DNA of 64,000 bases from the NCBI RefSeq assembly GCF_900188095.1, contig NZ_FZOT01000002.1, positions 124,001 through 188,000 on the forward strand. Direction: 5' to 3'. Each line of letters starts with the position of its first letter. Position 1 is the stretch's first letter. Below, one piece after another: positions 17,265 to 25,483 of this stretch. The notes below the pieces were generated by a model that saw only the letters and a list, made by a program, of their open reading frames with translations, searched no databases and was not told the DNA's origin. Both the position numbers and the translations under genes were made by a program. The stretch is from Noviherbaspirillum humi. GTDB taxonomy: Bacteria > Pseudomonadota > Gammaproteobacteria > Burkholderiales > Burkholderiaceae_D.

Positions 17265-18656
17265 ATGACATTTGAAGCATTAGGCTTGCACACGTCCGTC
17301 CTCATGGCACTTACCGAAGCAGGCTACACTGCGCCGACCCCGGTGCAGGCGCAGGCGGTGCCCGCGGCCATCGAAGGCCGCGACCTGCTCGTTTCTTCCC
17401 AGACCGGCTCCGGCAAGACTGCCGCATTCATGCTGCCGGCCCTGCACAAATTCGCCCTCGCGGAGCAGCAATCAGCGCCCCAGGGCAAGACCTCCAATCA
17501 GGAGCGCCAGGCTACCCGCGCCCGCGGCGAACGTCCCCGCTTCCAGCCGGCCCAGCCGAAGATGCTGGTGCTGACCCCGACGCGCGAACTGGCGCTGCAG
17601 GTCACCACCGCGACCACCAAGTACGGCGCCCATCTGCGCCGCGTGCGCGCGGTGTCCATCCTGGGCGGCATGCCGTATCCGAAGCAGATGCAATTGCTGT
17701 CGAAGAATCCGGAAATATTGGTTGCCACCCCGGGCCGCCTGATCGACCACATGGAGTCGGGCAAGATCGACTTCTCCCAGCTCCAGGTCCTGGTGCTCGA
17801 CGAAGCCGACCGCATGCTGGACATGGGTTTCATCGAAGACATCGAGAAGATCGTCGACGCGACACCGGAAACCCGCCAGACCATGCTGTTCTCGGCGACG
17901 CTCGACGGCGTGGTCGGCAGCATGGCCAAGCGCATCACCCGCGATCCGATGGTGATCCAGATCGCCAGCGCCACCACGCGCCATGAGAACATCCAGCAGC
18001 GCGTGCACTTCGTCGACGACCTGTCGCACAAGAACCGCATCCTGGACCATCTGCTGCGCGATACCTCGATCGACCAGGCGGTGGTGTTCACCGCCACCAA
18101 GCGCGATGCCGACAGCATCGCCGACCGCCTGAACATCGCCGGCTTCAGCGCCGCCGCGCTGCATGGCGACATGCACCAGGGCGCCCGCAACCGCACCCTG
18201 GATGCGCTGCGCCGCGGCCAGGTGCAGGTGCTGGTGGCCACCGACGTCGCCGCTCGCGGCATCGACGTGCCGGGCATCACCCACGTCTTCAACTACGACC
18301 TGCCGAAGTTCCCGGAAGACTACGTGCACCGCATCGGCCGCACCGGCCGCGCCGGTCGCCAGGGTCTGGCGATTTCGCTGGCGAACCATGAAGAGAACAT
18401 GAACGTGCGCCGCATCGAGCGCTTCACCAAGCAGACGATCCCGGTCGACGTGATCGCCGGCTTCGAGCCGAAGCGCAGCGCACGTCCGGCCCGCAAGGCG
18501 GACGGCTGGAAGCCGGGCGACAACCGTCGCGGCGGCGCCAAGCCGGGCCAGCGCAGCTTCAGCAAGCCGGGCGCGCCGCGTCGCGAAGGCGGCTCCGGCG
18601 GGTATGGCAAGGGTCGTGGCAGCGAGGGCGCCCGCCGCGCTTTCGGCGATCGCTGA
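17265..18656 (+). CDS. rhlE: ATP-dependent RNA helicase, DEAD-box, RhlE-like
   Basis: A 463-residue RNA helicase. The Q motif is seen at the N-terminus (FEALGLHTSVLMALTEAGYTAPTPVQ), motif I is SSQTGSGKT, Ia PTRELALQV, Ib TPGRL, motif II DEAD in VLDEADRMLDMGF, and III SATLD. The second RecA domain has HGDMHQGARNRTL, ATDVAARGIDVPG and motif VI HRIGRTGRAGR. The tail (about 395-463) is rich in Arg, Gly, Lys and Ser and likely binds RNA non-specifically. An insertion of about 30 charged residues lies between motifs I and Ia (about 68-98). Likely roles are ribosome assembly and mRNA turnover, especially in the cold. Confidence 0.94.
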   Translation: MTFEALGLHTSVLMALTEAGYTAPTPVQAQAVPAAIEGRDLLVSSQTGSGKTAAFMLPALHKFALAEQQSAPQGKTSNQERQATRARGERPRFQPAQPKMLVLTPTRELALQVTTATTKYGAHLRRVRAVSILGGMPYPKQMQLLSKNPEILVATPGRLIDHMESGKIDFSQLQVLVLDEADRMLDMGFIEDIEKIVDATPETRQTMLFSATLDGVVGSMAKRITRDPMVIQIASATTRHENIQQRVHFVDDLSHKNRILDHLLRDTSIDQAVVFTATKRDADSIADRLNIAGFSAAALHGDMHQGARNRTLDALRRGQVQVLVATDVAARGIDVPGITHVFNYDLPKFPEDYVHRIGRTGRAGRQGLAISLANHEENMNVRRIERFTKQTIPVDVIAGFEPKRSARPARKADGWKPGDNRRGGAKPGQRSFSKPGAPRREGGSGGYGKGRGSEGARRAFGDR

Positions 18657-18682
18657 TTCCCGCCCACGCAAACGCATCAGTC

Positions 18683-18715
18683 AAACCGCCCGGGTCGAAC
18701 CGGGCGGTTTTTTTT
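18683..18715 (+). terminator. Rho-independent terminator after rhlE
   Basis: AAACCGCCCGG (18683-18693) pairs with CCGGGCGGTTT (18700-18710) and is followed by five more T. This is a strong, textbook hairpin in the gap between convergent rhlE and egtB. Confidence 0.95.
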
Positions 18716-18753
18716 CGCCTCCAGGATCGGATGCGGGCTGAGCGGCTTTAGCT

Positions 18754-19989
18754 TTAGCTTGACCGAGCCAACCGTATGGCGGTGAATTGCCAGCGCGCCG
18801 GCGCCGGAAAGAAATTGCGATAGGTGGCGCGACTGTGATGCGCCGGAGTGGCGCAGGACGAACCGCGCAGCACATACTGGTTGACCATGAACTTGCCGTT
18901 GTACTCGCCGATGGCGCCGAGCGCCGGCCGGTATCCGGGATACGGCGCATAGCTGCTCGCCGTCCATTGCCAGCCGGCGCCGTAAAGCTGGCCCAGTCCC
19001 GTGCGGCCGTCGGCCGTCGGCTGCAAACCATGCGGCGGCACGCCCTGCTCGGTGCCCGCCGCCGCATGCTCCCATTCGAATTCGCTGGGCAGCCGTGCAT
19101 CGCTCCAGCGCGCATAAGCGTCCGCTTCAAAGTAAGAAACATGGGTGACCGGATCATCCAGGCGCAACGGACGCGAGCCATGCAGGGTGAATTCCTCCCA
19201 GCCCGCTTCCGTCGCCCGCCAGTAGAGCGGATGGGCGATGCGCTGCGTCTGCACCCAGTCCCATCCCTCCGACAGCCACAGCCCTGGATCCCGGTAGCCG
19301 CCGGCTTCGATGAAGGCGGCATACTCGCCGTTTGTCACGAGGCGCGATGCCAGCTGATAGGGCTCCAGGAACTGGCGATGGCGCGGCGTTTCATTATCGA
19401 AGCAAAAGCCTTTGCCTGAATGGCCGATGCCCGCGATGCCGCCGTCGAAGCCGAGCCAGGAAAGCGGCCCGGCTTTTCCCGTTTCTTCCGGACCGGTTCG
19501 GTAGACGGGCTGCAGCGGATTGAGCGAGAGCAGGTGCTTCAGGTCGGTCAGGACCAGCTCCTGGTGCTGCTTCTCATGCTCCAGTCCAAGTTCCAGGAGG
19601 CGGGCCAGCTCTGCACGGTCCCCGTGCGCGCCGTCCAGCAGCGCAGCCATGCGCCGGTCCACGTTTTCGCGGTAGGCCTTCACCTCCTCCAGCGCAGGCC
19701 GGGTGAGCATGCCTCGCTGCGGCCGCGGATACTTGTCGCCGACGCCGTTGTAGTAGGAGTTGAACAGCACCCGGAACATCGGATGGAAAGGCTGGAAGGC
19801 CGGCTCGAAGCGCTCGAGGATGAAGGTCTCGAAGAACCAGGTGGTATGCGCCAGATGCCATTTCACCGGGCTGGCGTCCGGCATCGATTGCACGCAGCAG
19901 TCTTCCTCCGACAGCGGCGCGGCCAGCGCCACGGTATGCCGCCTCACCGCGGCGAAGGCGTGGCGCAGATCGGGATTGAAGTCGCGCAT
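18754..19989 (-). CDS. egtB: Ergothioneine biosynthesis protein EgtB (hercynine oxygenase)
   Basis: A 411-residue non-haem iron sulfoxide synthase that joins a thiol donor to hercynine with O2. The N-terminal DinB-like domain carries the iron ligands: His in WHLAHTTWFFE and the HX3HXE motif in LEHEKQHQELVL (about residues 134-140). The C-terminal formylglycine-generating-enzyme-like domain (about 190-405) includes VTNGEYAAFIEAGGY, RLPSEFEWEHAA and LRGSSCATPAHHSRATYRNFF. The start at 19989 is supported by AAGGAAG. It follows egtD by 23 bases in a two-gene operon. No egtC or egtA is adjacent, so the thiol donor (cysteine or gamma-glutamylcysteine) cannot be told from context. Confidence 0.93.
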   Translation of the reverse strand: MRDFNPDLRHAFAAVRRHTVALAAPLSEEDCCVQSMPDASPVKWHLAHTTWFFETFILERFEPAFQPFHPMFRVLFNSYYNGVGDKYPRPQRGMLTRPALEEVKAYRENVDRRMAALLDGAHGDRAELARLLELGLEHEKQHQELVLTDLKHLLSLNPLQPVYRTGPEETGKAGPLSWLGFDGGIAGIGHSGKGFCFDNETPRHRQFLEPYQLASRLVTNGEYAAFIEAGGYRDPGLWLSEGWDWVQTQRIAHPLYWRATEAGWEEFTLHGSRPLRLDDPVTHVSYFEADAYARWSDARLPSEFEWEHAAAGTEQGVPPHGLQPTADGRTGLGQLYGAGWQWTASSYAPYPGYRPALGAIGEYNGKFMVNQYVLRGSSCATPAHHSRATYRNFFPAPARWQFTAIRLARSS

Positions 19990-20012
19990 CGCGGTCTTCC
20001 TTTCCGTCTGCG

Positions 20013-21050
20013 TCAGATGGCCCGAGCGTGGCAGACCATGAACCAGCCGCGCTCGTCGGTCCAGGTGCGGGCCGCGCCGAATCCGGCCTGGTGCAGCAGC
20101 GACAGGAAGCGATCGCGGGTGTACTTGTAGCTGTTCTCGGTATGGATGCGCTCGCCCGCGGCGAAGCGGCGCCGGCCATCGCGCCATTGCACGGCGAGAT
20201 CCTGGCGCGCCTCCAGGTGCATCTCGATGCGGCTCTCGTCCGGATTGAAGAAAGCCACGTGGCGCCACTGGCGCGGTTCGAAGTCGGCGCCCAGCATCGC
20301 ATTGAGATGCAGCAGGAGATTCAGGTTGAAGGCGCCGGTCAGGCCGAGTTCGTCGTCGTAGGCGGCGTTGAGCACGGCGGCATCCTTCACCAGATCGATG
20401 CCGATCAGCAGGCCGCCATCCTCGTCGCAGGACTGGCGCAGACGCCTCAGGAAGGCGAGCGCCTCGTCCGGCGCATAGTTGCCGAGCGAGGAGCCGGGAT
20501 AGAAGAACAACCGGCGATGCTCCGAGACCGCCGGCGGCAGCACGAACTCGCTGGAGAAGTCCATGCCCAGCGCCACCATGTCGAGGGCCGGAAACTTGCG
20601 CTGCCAGCGCTCCACCGCCTCGCGCAGGAAATCGACGGAGATGTCGACCGGCACGTACTGCGCCGGCTGCAGCGCCGGGAACAACCTCGCCGCCTTGGCG
20701 CAGTTGCCGGCGCCGAGATCGATCATGGTCGCGCCCTGGCCGACCGAGCGCCCGATCTCCAGCAGATGGTTGGCGAAGATGGCCGCCTCGGTGCGGGTGG
20801 GGTAGTACTCCGGCAGTTCGCAGATGGCTTCGAACAGGCGCGAGCCGAGCGCATCATAGAGGTACTTCGGGCTGGCATGAGCTTGCGGCGCCAGCAGCCC
20901 GGCGGCGAGCTCGGCGCGGATCGCTTCCGCATCCTCGCGGTAGAGCTGGATGAATTCCGCATGCGGCTCCAGCGCATCGCCAGCCAGGACGCTGACGGAG
21001 GTGATTCGGTCGGACGGTATCGGATGGCGCGAGGAGAATTTGGATATCAT
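20013..21050 (-). CDS. egtD: L-histidine N-alpha-methyltransferase EgtD
   Basis: A 345-residue SAM-dependent enzyme that trimethylates histidine to hercynine, the first step of ergothioneine synthesis. Family signatures are SPKYLYDALGSRLFEAICELPEYYPTRTE, the SAM motif MIDLGAGNCAKA, YVPVDIS, FFYPGSSLGNY, LLIGIDLVKD and the histidine-binding NPDESRIEMHLEA. The chosen ATG 21050 gives the usual short leader before the domain; upstream in-frame codons exist. It is the first gene of the egtD-egtB operon and diverges from an ABC ATPase gene 126 bases away. Confidence 0.94.
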   Translation of the reverse strand: MISKFSSRHPIPSDRITSVSVLAGDALEPHAEFIQLYREDAEAIRAELAAGLLAPQAHASPKYLYDALGSRLFEAICELPEYYPTRTEAAIFANHLLEIGRSVGQGATMIDLGAGNCAKAARLFPALQPAQYVPVDISVDFLREAVERWQRKFPALDMVALGMDFSSEFVLPPAVSEHRRLFFYPGSSLGNYAPDEALAFLRRLRQSCDEDGGLLIGIDLVKDAAVLNAAYDDELGLTGAFNLNLLLHLNAMLGADFEPRQWRHVAFFNPDESRIEMHLEARQDLAVQWRDGRRRFAAGERIHTENSYKYTRDRFLSLLHQAGFGAARTWTDERGWFMVCHARAI

Positions 21051-21176
21051 AGGCGGCCGGATTCCTTGTCGGTTAATGAGTCGCATGATCTGCAAAGCTT
21101 GCCCGCCGGCACGCCCTGCCGTTCGCAAATGAAACGCCGTGCGGCCATTCTACCCCCCTATCCCCAAACAGCCTCC

Positions 21177-21863
21177 ATGCTCGAACTGCGCGACATCAGC
21201 AAATCCTACGGCAGCGGCCGCCAGATCTTCTCCGGCCTCTCCTATGCGCTGAGCGCGGGCGAGTATGTCGCCATTATGGGCGAGTCGGGCGTCGGCAAGT
21301 CCACCCTGCTCAATCTCATCGCCGGGCTCGATGCGCCGGACGCCGGCGAGATTTTGATCGATGGCCGGCCGATGTCCGCGCTGGACGATGAAGCCGCCAC
21401 CCTGCTGCGGCGCCGGCGCTTCGGCTTCATCTTCCAGGCCTTCCACGTGCTGCCGCATCTGACGCTGGTGCAGAACGTGGCCCTGCCGCTACTGCTCAAT
21501 GGCGAGCCGGCGCAAGCCGCGCAGCGCGCCCGCGCGATGCTGGCGGCGGTCGGCCTCGACGGGCGCGGCGGAGACTTCCCGCGCCAGCTTTCCGGCGGCG
21601 AGATGCAGCGGGTGGCAATCGCCCGCGCCCTGGTGCACAAGCCGCGGCTCATCCTGGCCGACGAGCCGACCGGCAACCTCGATCCGGAAACCGCCGACGA
21701 GGTGCTGGACCTGCTGCGCCGCGAGATCAAAGCCAATGGCGCGTCCTGCTTGCTGGTGACGCATTCCTATGCCGCCGCCGCCAGCACCGACCGGGTGCTG
21801 GAACTCACCCGCCATGGCCTGCATCCGCTGGCGCCGGACGCGCCGCTGCGCCGGGCCCGATGA
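21177..21863 (+). CDS. ABC transporter ATP-binding protein, AttE/LolD/YbbA-like
   Basis: A 228-residue single-domain ATPase of the MacB/LolD class. Walker [10 protein letters not shown] near residue 40, Q-loop [13 protein letters not shown], signature [15 protein letters not shown], Walker [13 protein letters not shown] and H-loop LVTHSY are all present. Its stop overlaps the start of an FtsX-type permease gene (ATGA), so the two products form one transporter. With the CrtC-like protein two genes downstream, the set matches AttEFGH-type systems, whose substrate is not firmly established. Confidence 0.92.
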   Translation: MLELRDISKSYGSGRQIFSGLSYALSAGEYVAIMGESGVGKSTLLNLIAGLDAPDAGEILIDGRPMSALDDEAATLLRRRRFGFIFQAFHVLPHLTLVQNVALPLLLNGEPAQAAQRARAMLAAVGLDGRGGDFPRQLSGGEMQRVAIARALVHKPRLILADEPTGNLDPETADEVLDLLRREIKANGASCLLVTHSYAAAASTDRVLELTRHGLHPLAPDAPLRRAR

Positions 21864-24400
21864 GCGGCATGGCATCACCCTCCTGGGTGCTCAACCGCTG
21901 GCTGCTGCGCGGCGAATGGGCCGCCCATCCGCTGCGGGCGCTGATGGCGATCGCCGCCATCGCCCTCGGCGTCGCCATGGGCTTCGCTATCCACCTCATC
22001 AATGCCGCCGCCTTCAATGAATTCTCGGCCGCGGTGCGCAGTCTCTCCGGCCAGTCCGACCTGCAGGTGCGCGCCGCGTCAGGCTTCATCGACGAAAACC
22101 GCTATCCGCAGCTGGCGCAGCACGAGGGCGTGACGGTCGCGAGCCCGGTGCTGGAACTGGATGCGGTGGTGCCGGGACAGAGCAATGCGCTGCGCCTGCT
22201 CGGCATCGACATCTTCCGCGCCGCGCTGGTCGCGCCCGACTTGCTGCCCAGCGCCGGGGAAGACAAGCCTTTCGATGCGCTGGCCGACGATGCGATCTTC
22301 CTGTCCCCGGCGGCAATGGCCTGGCTGAACGTGAAAACCGGTGACCGGCTGGCCCTGCGCAGCGGCACCGACACGGTGGACCTGCGGGTGGCCGGCGGCA
22401 TCGCCAGCGCCCGCCCCGGACAGCGCCTGGCGGTGATGGATGTCGGCGCGGCGCAATGGCGCTTCAAGCGCCTCGGCCAGCTGTCGCGCATCGACCTGAA
22501 GCTGGCGGAAGGCGTGAACCGGGAACGCTTCAGGCAGGAACTGGCGCGCGAACTCGGCACCGGCCTGCTCGTGACTGAAAGCCAGGAGCAGCAGGAGCGC
22601 AGCGCCAACATGTCGCGCGCCTACCGCGTCAACCTCAACGTGCTGGCGCTGGTGGCGCTGTTCACCGGCGCCTTTCTGGTGTTCTCCACCCAGGCGCTGT
22701 CGGTGCTGCGCCGGCGCAGCCAGCTGGCCCTGCTGCGGGTGCTGGGCCTGAGCCGGCGCCGGGTGCTGCTGCAGATCCTGCTGGAAGGCGGCCTGCTCGG
22801 CGTCGCGGGCGCGGTCCTCGGACTGGCGCTCGGCTACGCGCTGGCGGCGCTGGCGCTGCGCTTCTTCGGCGGCGATCTCGGCGGCGGCTTCTTTCCCGGC
22901 ATCCGCCCCTCGGTGCAATTCGCGCCGGTGGCGGCGCTGGTGTTCTTGCTGCTCGGCATAGGCGTGGCCCTGCTCGGCTGCGCCAGCCCGGCCTGGGAAG
23001 CGGCCCGGGCGCGGCCGGCCGCCGCCCTGAAGGCCGGCAGCGAGGACGTGGCGCTGTCCCGGTTGGCCAAGCCCTGGCCGGCCCTGATCCTGCTGCTGCT
23101 CGGCGCCGTGCTGAGCCAGCTGCCGCCGGTGGCCGGCCTGCCGATCTTCGGCTATCTCGCCGTCGCCCTGCTGCTGATCGGCGGCATCGGCCTGATGCCG
23201 CGCCTGGCGGCGCTGATGTTCGGCGCGCTGTCGCGGCGCGGCAGCGACCGGGTGGTGCCGGCGCTGTCCCTGGCGCGGCTGGCGAACGCGCCCAACCAGG
23301 CGTCCATTGCCCTCGGCGGCATCCTCTCCAGTTTCAGCCTGATGGTGGCCATGGCCATCATGGTGGACAGCTTCCGCGTCTCGGTGGATGAATGGCTCGG
23401 GCAGGTGCTGTCGGCCGACGTCTATGTACGCGCTTCCAGCGGCGGTGCCACCACCGGCGCGCTGGGGCCGGTGCAGCAGCAGGCGCTGGCCGCCACGCCC
23501 GGTGTGCGCCGCATCGAATTCCTCAAGGCGCAGCAGCTGACCCTGGCGGCAGGACAGGCGCCTGTGGCCCTGATCGCGCGGCCTATCGATCCTGGCGACC
23601 CTGGACGCACCCTGCCGCTGCTTGGCAAGGGAACGCCGCCTATCCTGCCTGCCGGCGCGGTGCCCGTCTGGATTTCGGAAGCCATGGTCGATCTGTATGG
23701 CTACGCTGCCGGGCGCGAGGTTTCCCTCCCCTTCGGTCCGGCCGGTACCCGCTTCCTCGTCGCCGGCATCTGGCGCGACTATGCGCGCCAGGGCGGTGCG
23801 ATCCAGATGCGCCTGGAAGACTACCGGCACCTGAGCGGCGATACGGATGTGAACGATGCCGGCATCTGGCTGGCACCGGGCGCATCCGCCGAGTCGGTGA
23901 TCGCGCGCATCCGCGGGCTGCCCTTCGGACCGGCGCTGGAGATTTCCCAGCCGGGCGAGATCCGTGCCGTCAGCCTCAGGATCTTCGACCGCAGCTTCGC
24001 CATTACCTACCTGCTGGAGGCGGTGGCCATCGTCATCGGCCTGTTCGGCGTGGCCGCCACCTTCTCCGCCCAGACCCTCGCCCGCGCCCGGGAGTTCGGC
24101 ATGCTGCGCCATGTCGGCGTGACCCGGCGCCAGATACTCGGCATGCTGGCTGCCGAGGGCGGCATGCTGGCGCTGCTCGGCATCCTCACCGGCTTCGCGC
24201 TCGGCGGCTGCATCAGCCTGATCCTGGTCTACATCGTCAACCCGCAATCCTTCCACTGGACCATGGAACTGCATGTGCCGTGGGGCTCGCTGATGGCGGT
24301 GGCCGCCGCCCTGCTGCTGTCGGCCGGCCTCACCGCGCTGCTGGCCGGCCGGCAGGCGGTAGCCGGCAGCGCGGTGCGGGCCGTTCGGGAGGACTGGTGA
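21860..24400 (+). CDS. FtsX-like ABC permease, two-module (AttF-AttG-like fusion)
   Basis: An 846-residue membrane protein with two FtsX-type permease modules in one chain. Helix 1 (about 25-48) is followed by a large periplasmic MacB-type domain, then three helices (about 255-375) after RAYRVNLNVLALVALFTGAF. Two helices link to the second module, which starts near residue 475 (LARLANAPNQASIALGGILSSFSLM), has another periplasmic domain, and ends with three helices (about 715-835; AREFGMLRHVGVTRRQILGMLAAEGG is the typical FtsX coupling segment). The MacB/FtsX class usually moves substrates within or out of the periplasm rather than importing them. It overlaps the genes on both sides. Confidence 0.9.
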   Translation: MSGMASPSWVLNRWLLRGEWAAHPLRALMAIAAIALGVAMGFAIHLINAAAFNEFSAAVRSLSGQSDLQVRAASGFIDENRYPQLAQHEGVTVASPVLELDAVVPGQSNALRLLGIDIFRAALVAPDLLPSAGEDKPFDALADDAIFLSPAAMAWLNVKTGDRLALRSGTDTVDLRVAGGIASARPGQRLAVMDVGAAQWRFKRLGQLSRIDLKLAEGVNRERFRQELARELGTGLLVTESQEQQERSANMSRAYRVNLNVLALVALFTGAFLVFSTQALSVLRRRSQLALLRVLGLSRRRVLLQILLEGGLLGVAGAVLGLALGYALAALALRFFGGDLGGGFFPGIRPSVQFAPVAALVFLLLGIGVALLGCASPAWEAARARPAAALKAGSEDVALSRLAKPWPALILLLLGAVLSQLPPVAGLPIFGYLAVALLLIGGIGLMPRLAALMFGALSRRGSDRVVPALSLARLANAPNQASIALGGILSSFSLMVAMAIMVDSFRVSVDEWLGQVLSADVYVRASSGGATTGALGPVQQQALAATPGVRRIEFLKAQQLTLAAGQAPVALIARPIDPGDPGRTLPLLGKGTPPILPAGAVPVWISEAMVDLYGYAAGREVSLPFGPAGTRFLVAGIWRDYARQGGAIQMRLEDYRHLSGDTDVNDAGIWLAPGASAESVIARIRGLPFGPALEISQPGEIRAVSLRIFDRSFAITYLLEAVAIVIGLFGVAATFSAQTLARAREFGMLRHVGVTRRQILGMLAAEGGMLALLGILTGFALGGCISLILVYIVNPQSFHWTMELHVPWGSLMAVAAALLLSAGLTALLAGRQAVAGSAVRAVREDW

Positions 24401-25476
24401 TGATCAAGCGCATGCTCCTCGCCGGCCTGCTACTGCTGGTCAGCCTGCAGGCCGGTCTCGCCGCGCCGCCACGGCTGAGCGCAGTGACGCCCGGGAAGAC
24501 CCTCGCCTTCCCGCGCGACTTCGGCGCCCATCCCGATTACCGCACCGAGTGGTGGTACGTCACCGGCTGGCTGCAGACGCCGGACGGCAAGCCGATCGGC
24601 TTCCAGGTCACCTTCTTCCGCTCCGCCACCGACCATGATCCGGCCAATCCCAGCCGGCTGGCGCCGAAGCAGCTGATCATCGCCCACGCGGCGCTGTCCG
24701 ACCCGGCCGCCGGCCGCCTGCTGCACGACCAGCGCAGCGCCCGGGCCGGCTTCGACCTCGCCTACGCCAAGGAGGGCACCACCGATGTGGCGCTGAACGG
24801 CTGGCGCTTCTTCCGCGAAGCCGACGGCCGCTACCGGGCGCAGCTGCGTGCGCGGGAATTCGAATTCGACCTCGCCATGGCGCCGACCCAGCCGCTGCTG
24901 CTGCAGGGCGAGCAAGCATATTCGCGCAAGGGGCCGCGCCCGGAGCAGGCAAGCTACTACTACAGCGAACCCCAGCTCAAGGTCGGCGGCAGCATCGTCC
25001 GCAACGGCCAGCCGCTCACGGTGACCGGCAGCGCCTGGCTCGATCATGAATGGTCCACCAGCGTGCTCGACGCCGATGCCGCCGGCTGGGACTGGATCGG
25101 CGCCAACCTCGACGACGGTTCGGCCCTGATGGCTTTCCAGATCCGAAGCCGCGACGGCGCCCGCCGCTGGGCTCATGCCACCCTGCGCAGCCCTGACGGC
25201 AAGCTGCGCCAGTTCGGCCCCGACGAGGTCGCCTTCGAGCCGGTGCGGCGCTGGCAGTCGCCGCGCACCGGCGCCAGCTATCCGGTGGCGCAGCGCCTCG
25301 TGACCGGCGACATCGCCTGGGAGCTGCAGCCGCTGCAGGACGACCAGGAACTCGATTCGCGCCAGTCCACCGGCGCCATCTACTGGGAAGGCGCGACCAC
25401 TCTGCTGCGCGGCGGGCAGCGGGCCGGGCGCGGCTATCTCGAAATGACCGGCTACGCCAAGCCGATGAAACTCTGA
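24400..25476 (+). CDS. CrtC/AttH-like secreted lipocalin-fold protein
   Basis: A 358-residue protein with a signal peptide (about 1-22, ending in LAAPP) and two lipocalin-like halves typical of the carotenoid 1,2-hydratase (CrtC)/AttH family. The hallmark ends are FPRDFGAHPDYRTEWWYVTGWL near residue 40 and TGSAWLDHEWSTSVLDADAAGWDWIG near 205. No carotenoid genes are nearby, so hydratase activity is unlikely; as the third member of an AttEFGH-like set it probably binds a hydrophobic ligand in the periplasm. The ATG at 24400 overlaps the permease stop (TGATG). Confidence 0.88.
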   Translation: MIKRMLLAGLLLLVSLQAGLAAPPRLSAVTPGKTLAFPRDFGAHPDYRTEWWYVTGWLQTPDGKPIGFQVTFFRSATDHDPANPSRLAPKQLIIAHAALSDPAAGRLLHDQRSARAGFDLAYAKEGTTDVALNGWRFFREADGRYRAQLRAREFEFDLAMAPTQPLLLQGEQAYSRKGPRPEQASYYYSEPQLKVGGSIVRNGQPLTVTGSAWLDHEWSTSVLDADAAGWDWIGANLDDGSALMAFQIRSRDGARRWAHATLRSPDGKLRQFGPDEVAFEPVRRWQSPRTGASYPVAQRLVTGDIAWELQPLQDDQELDSRQSTGAIYWEGATTLLRGGQRAGRGYLEMTGYAKPMKL

Positions 25477-25483
25477 TCTCCTC

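Noticed and set aside
22079-24274. Long minus-strand open frame opposite the FtsX-like permease gene
   Set aside because: Low-complexity Gln/His/Arg/Ala translation typical of antisense frames in GC-rich genes.
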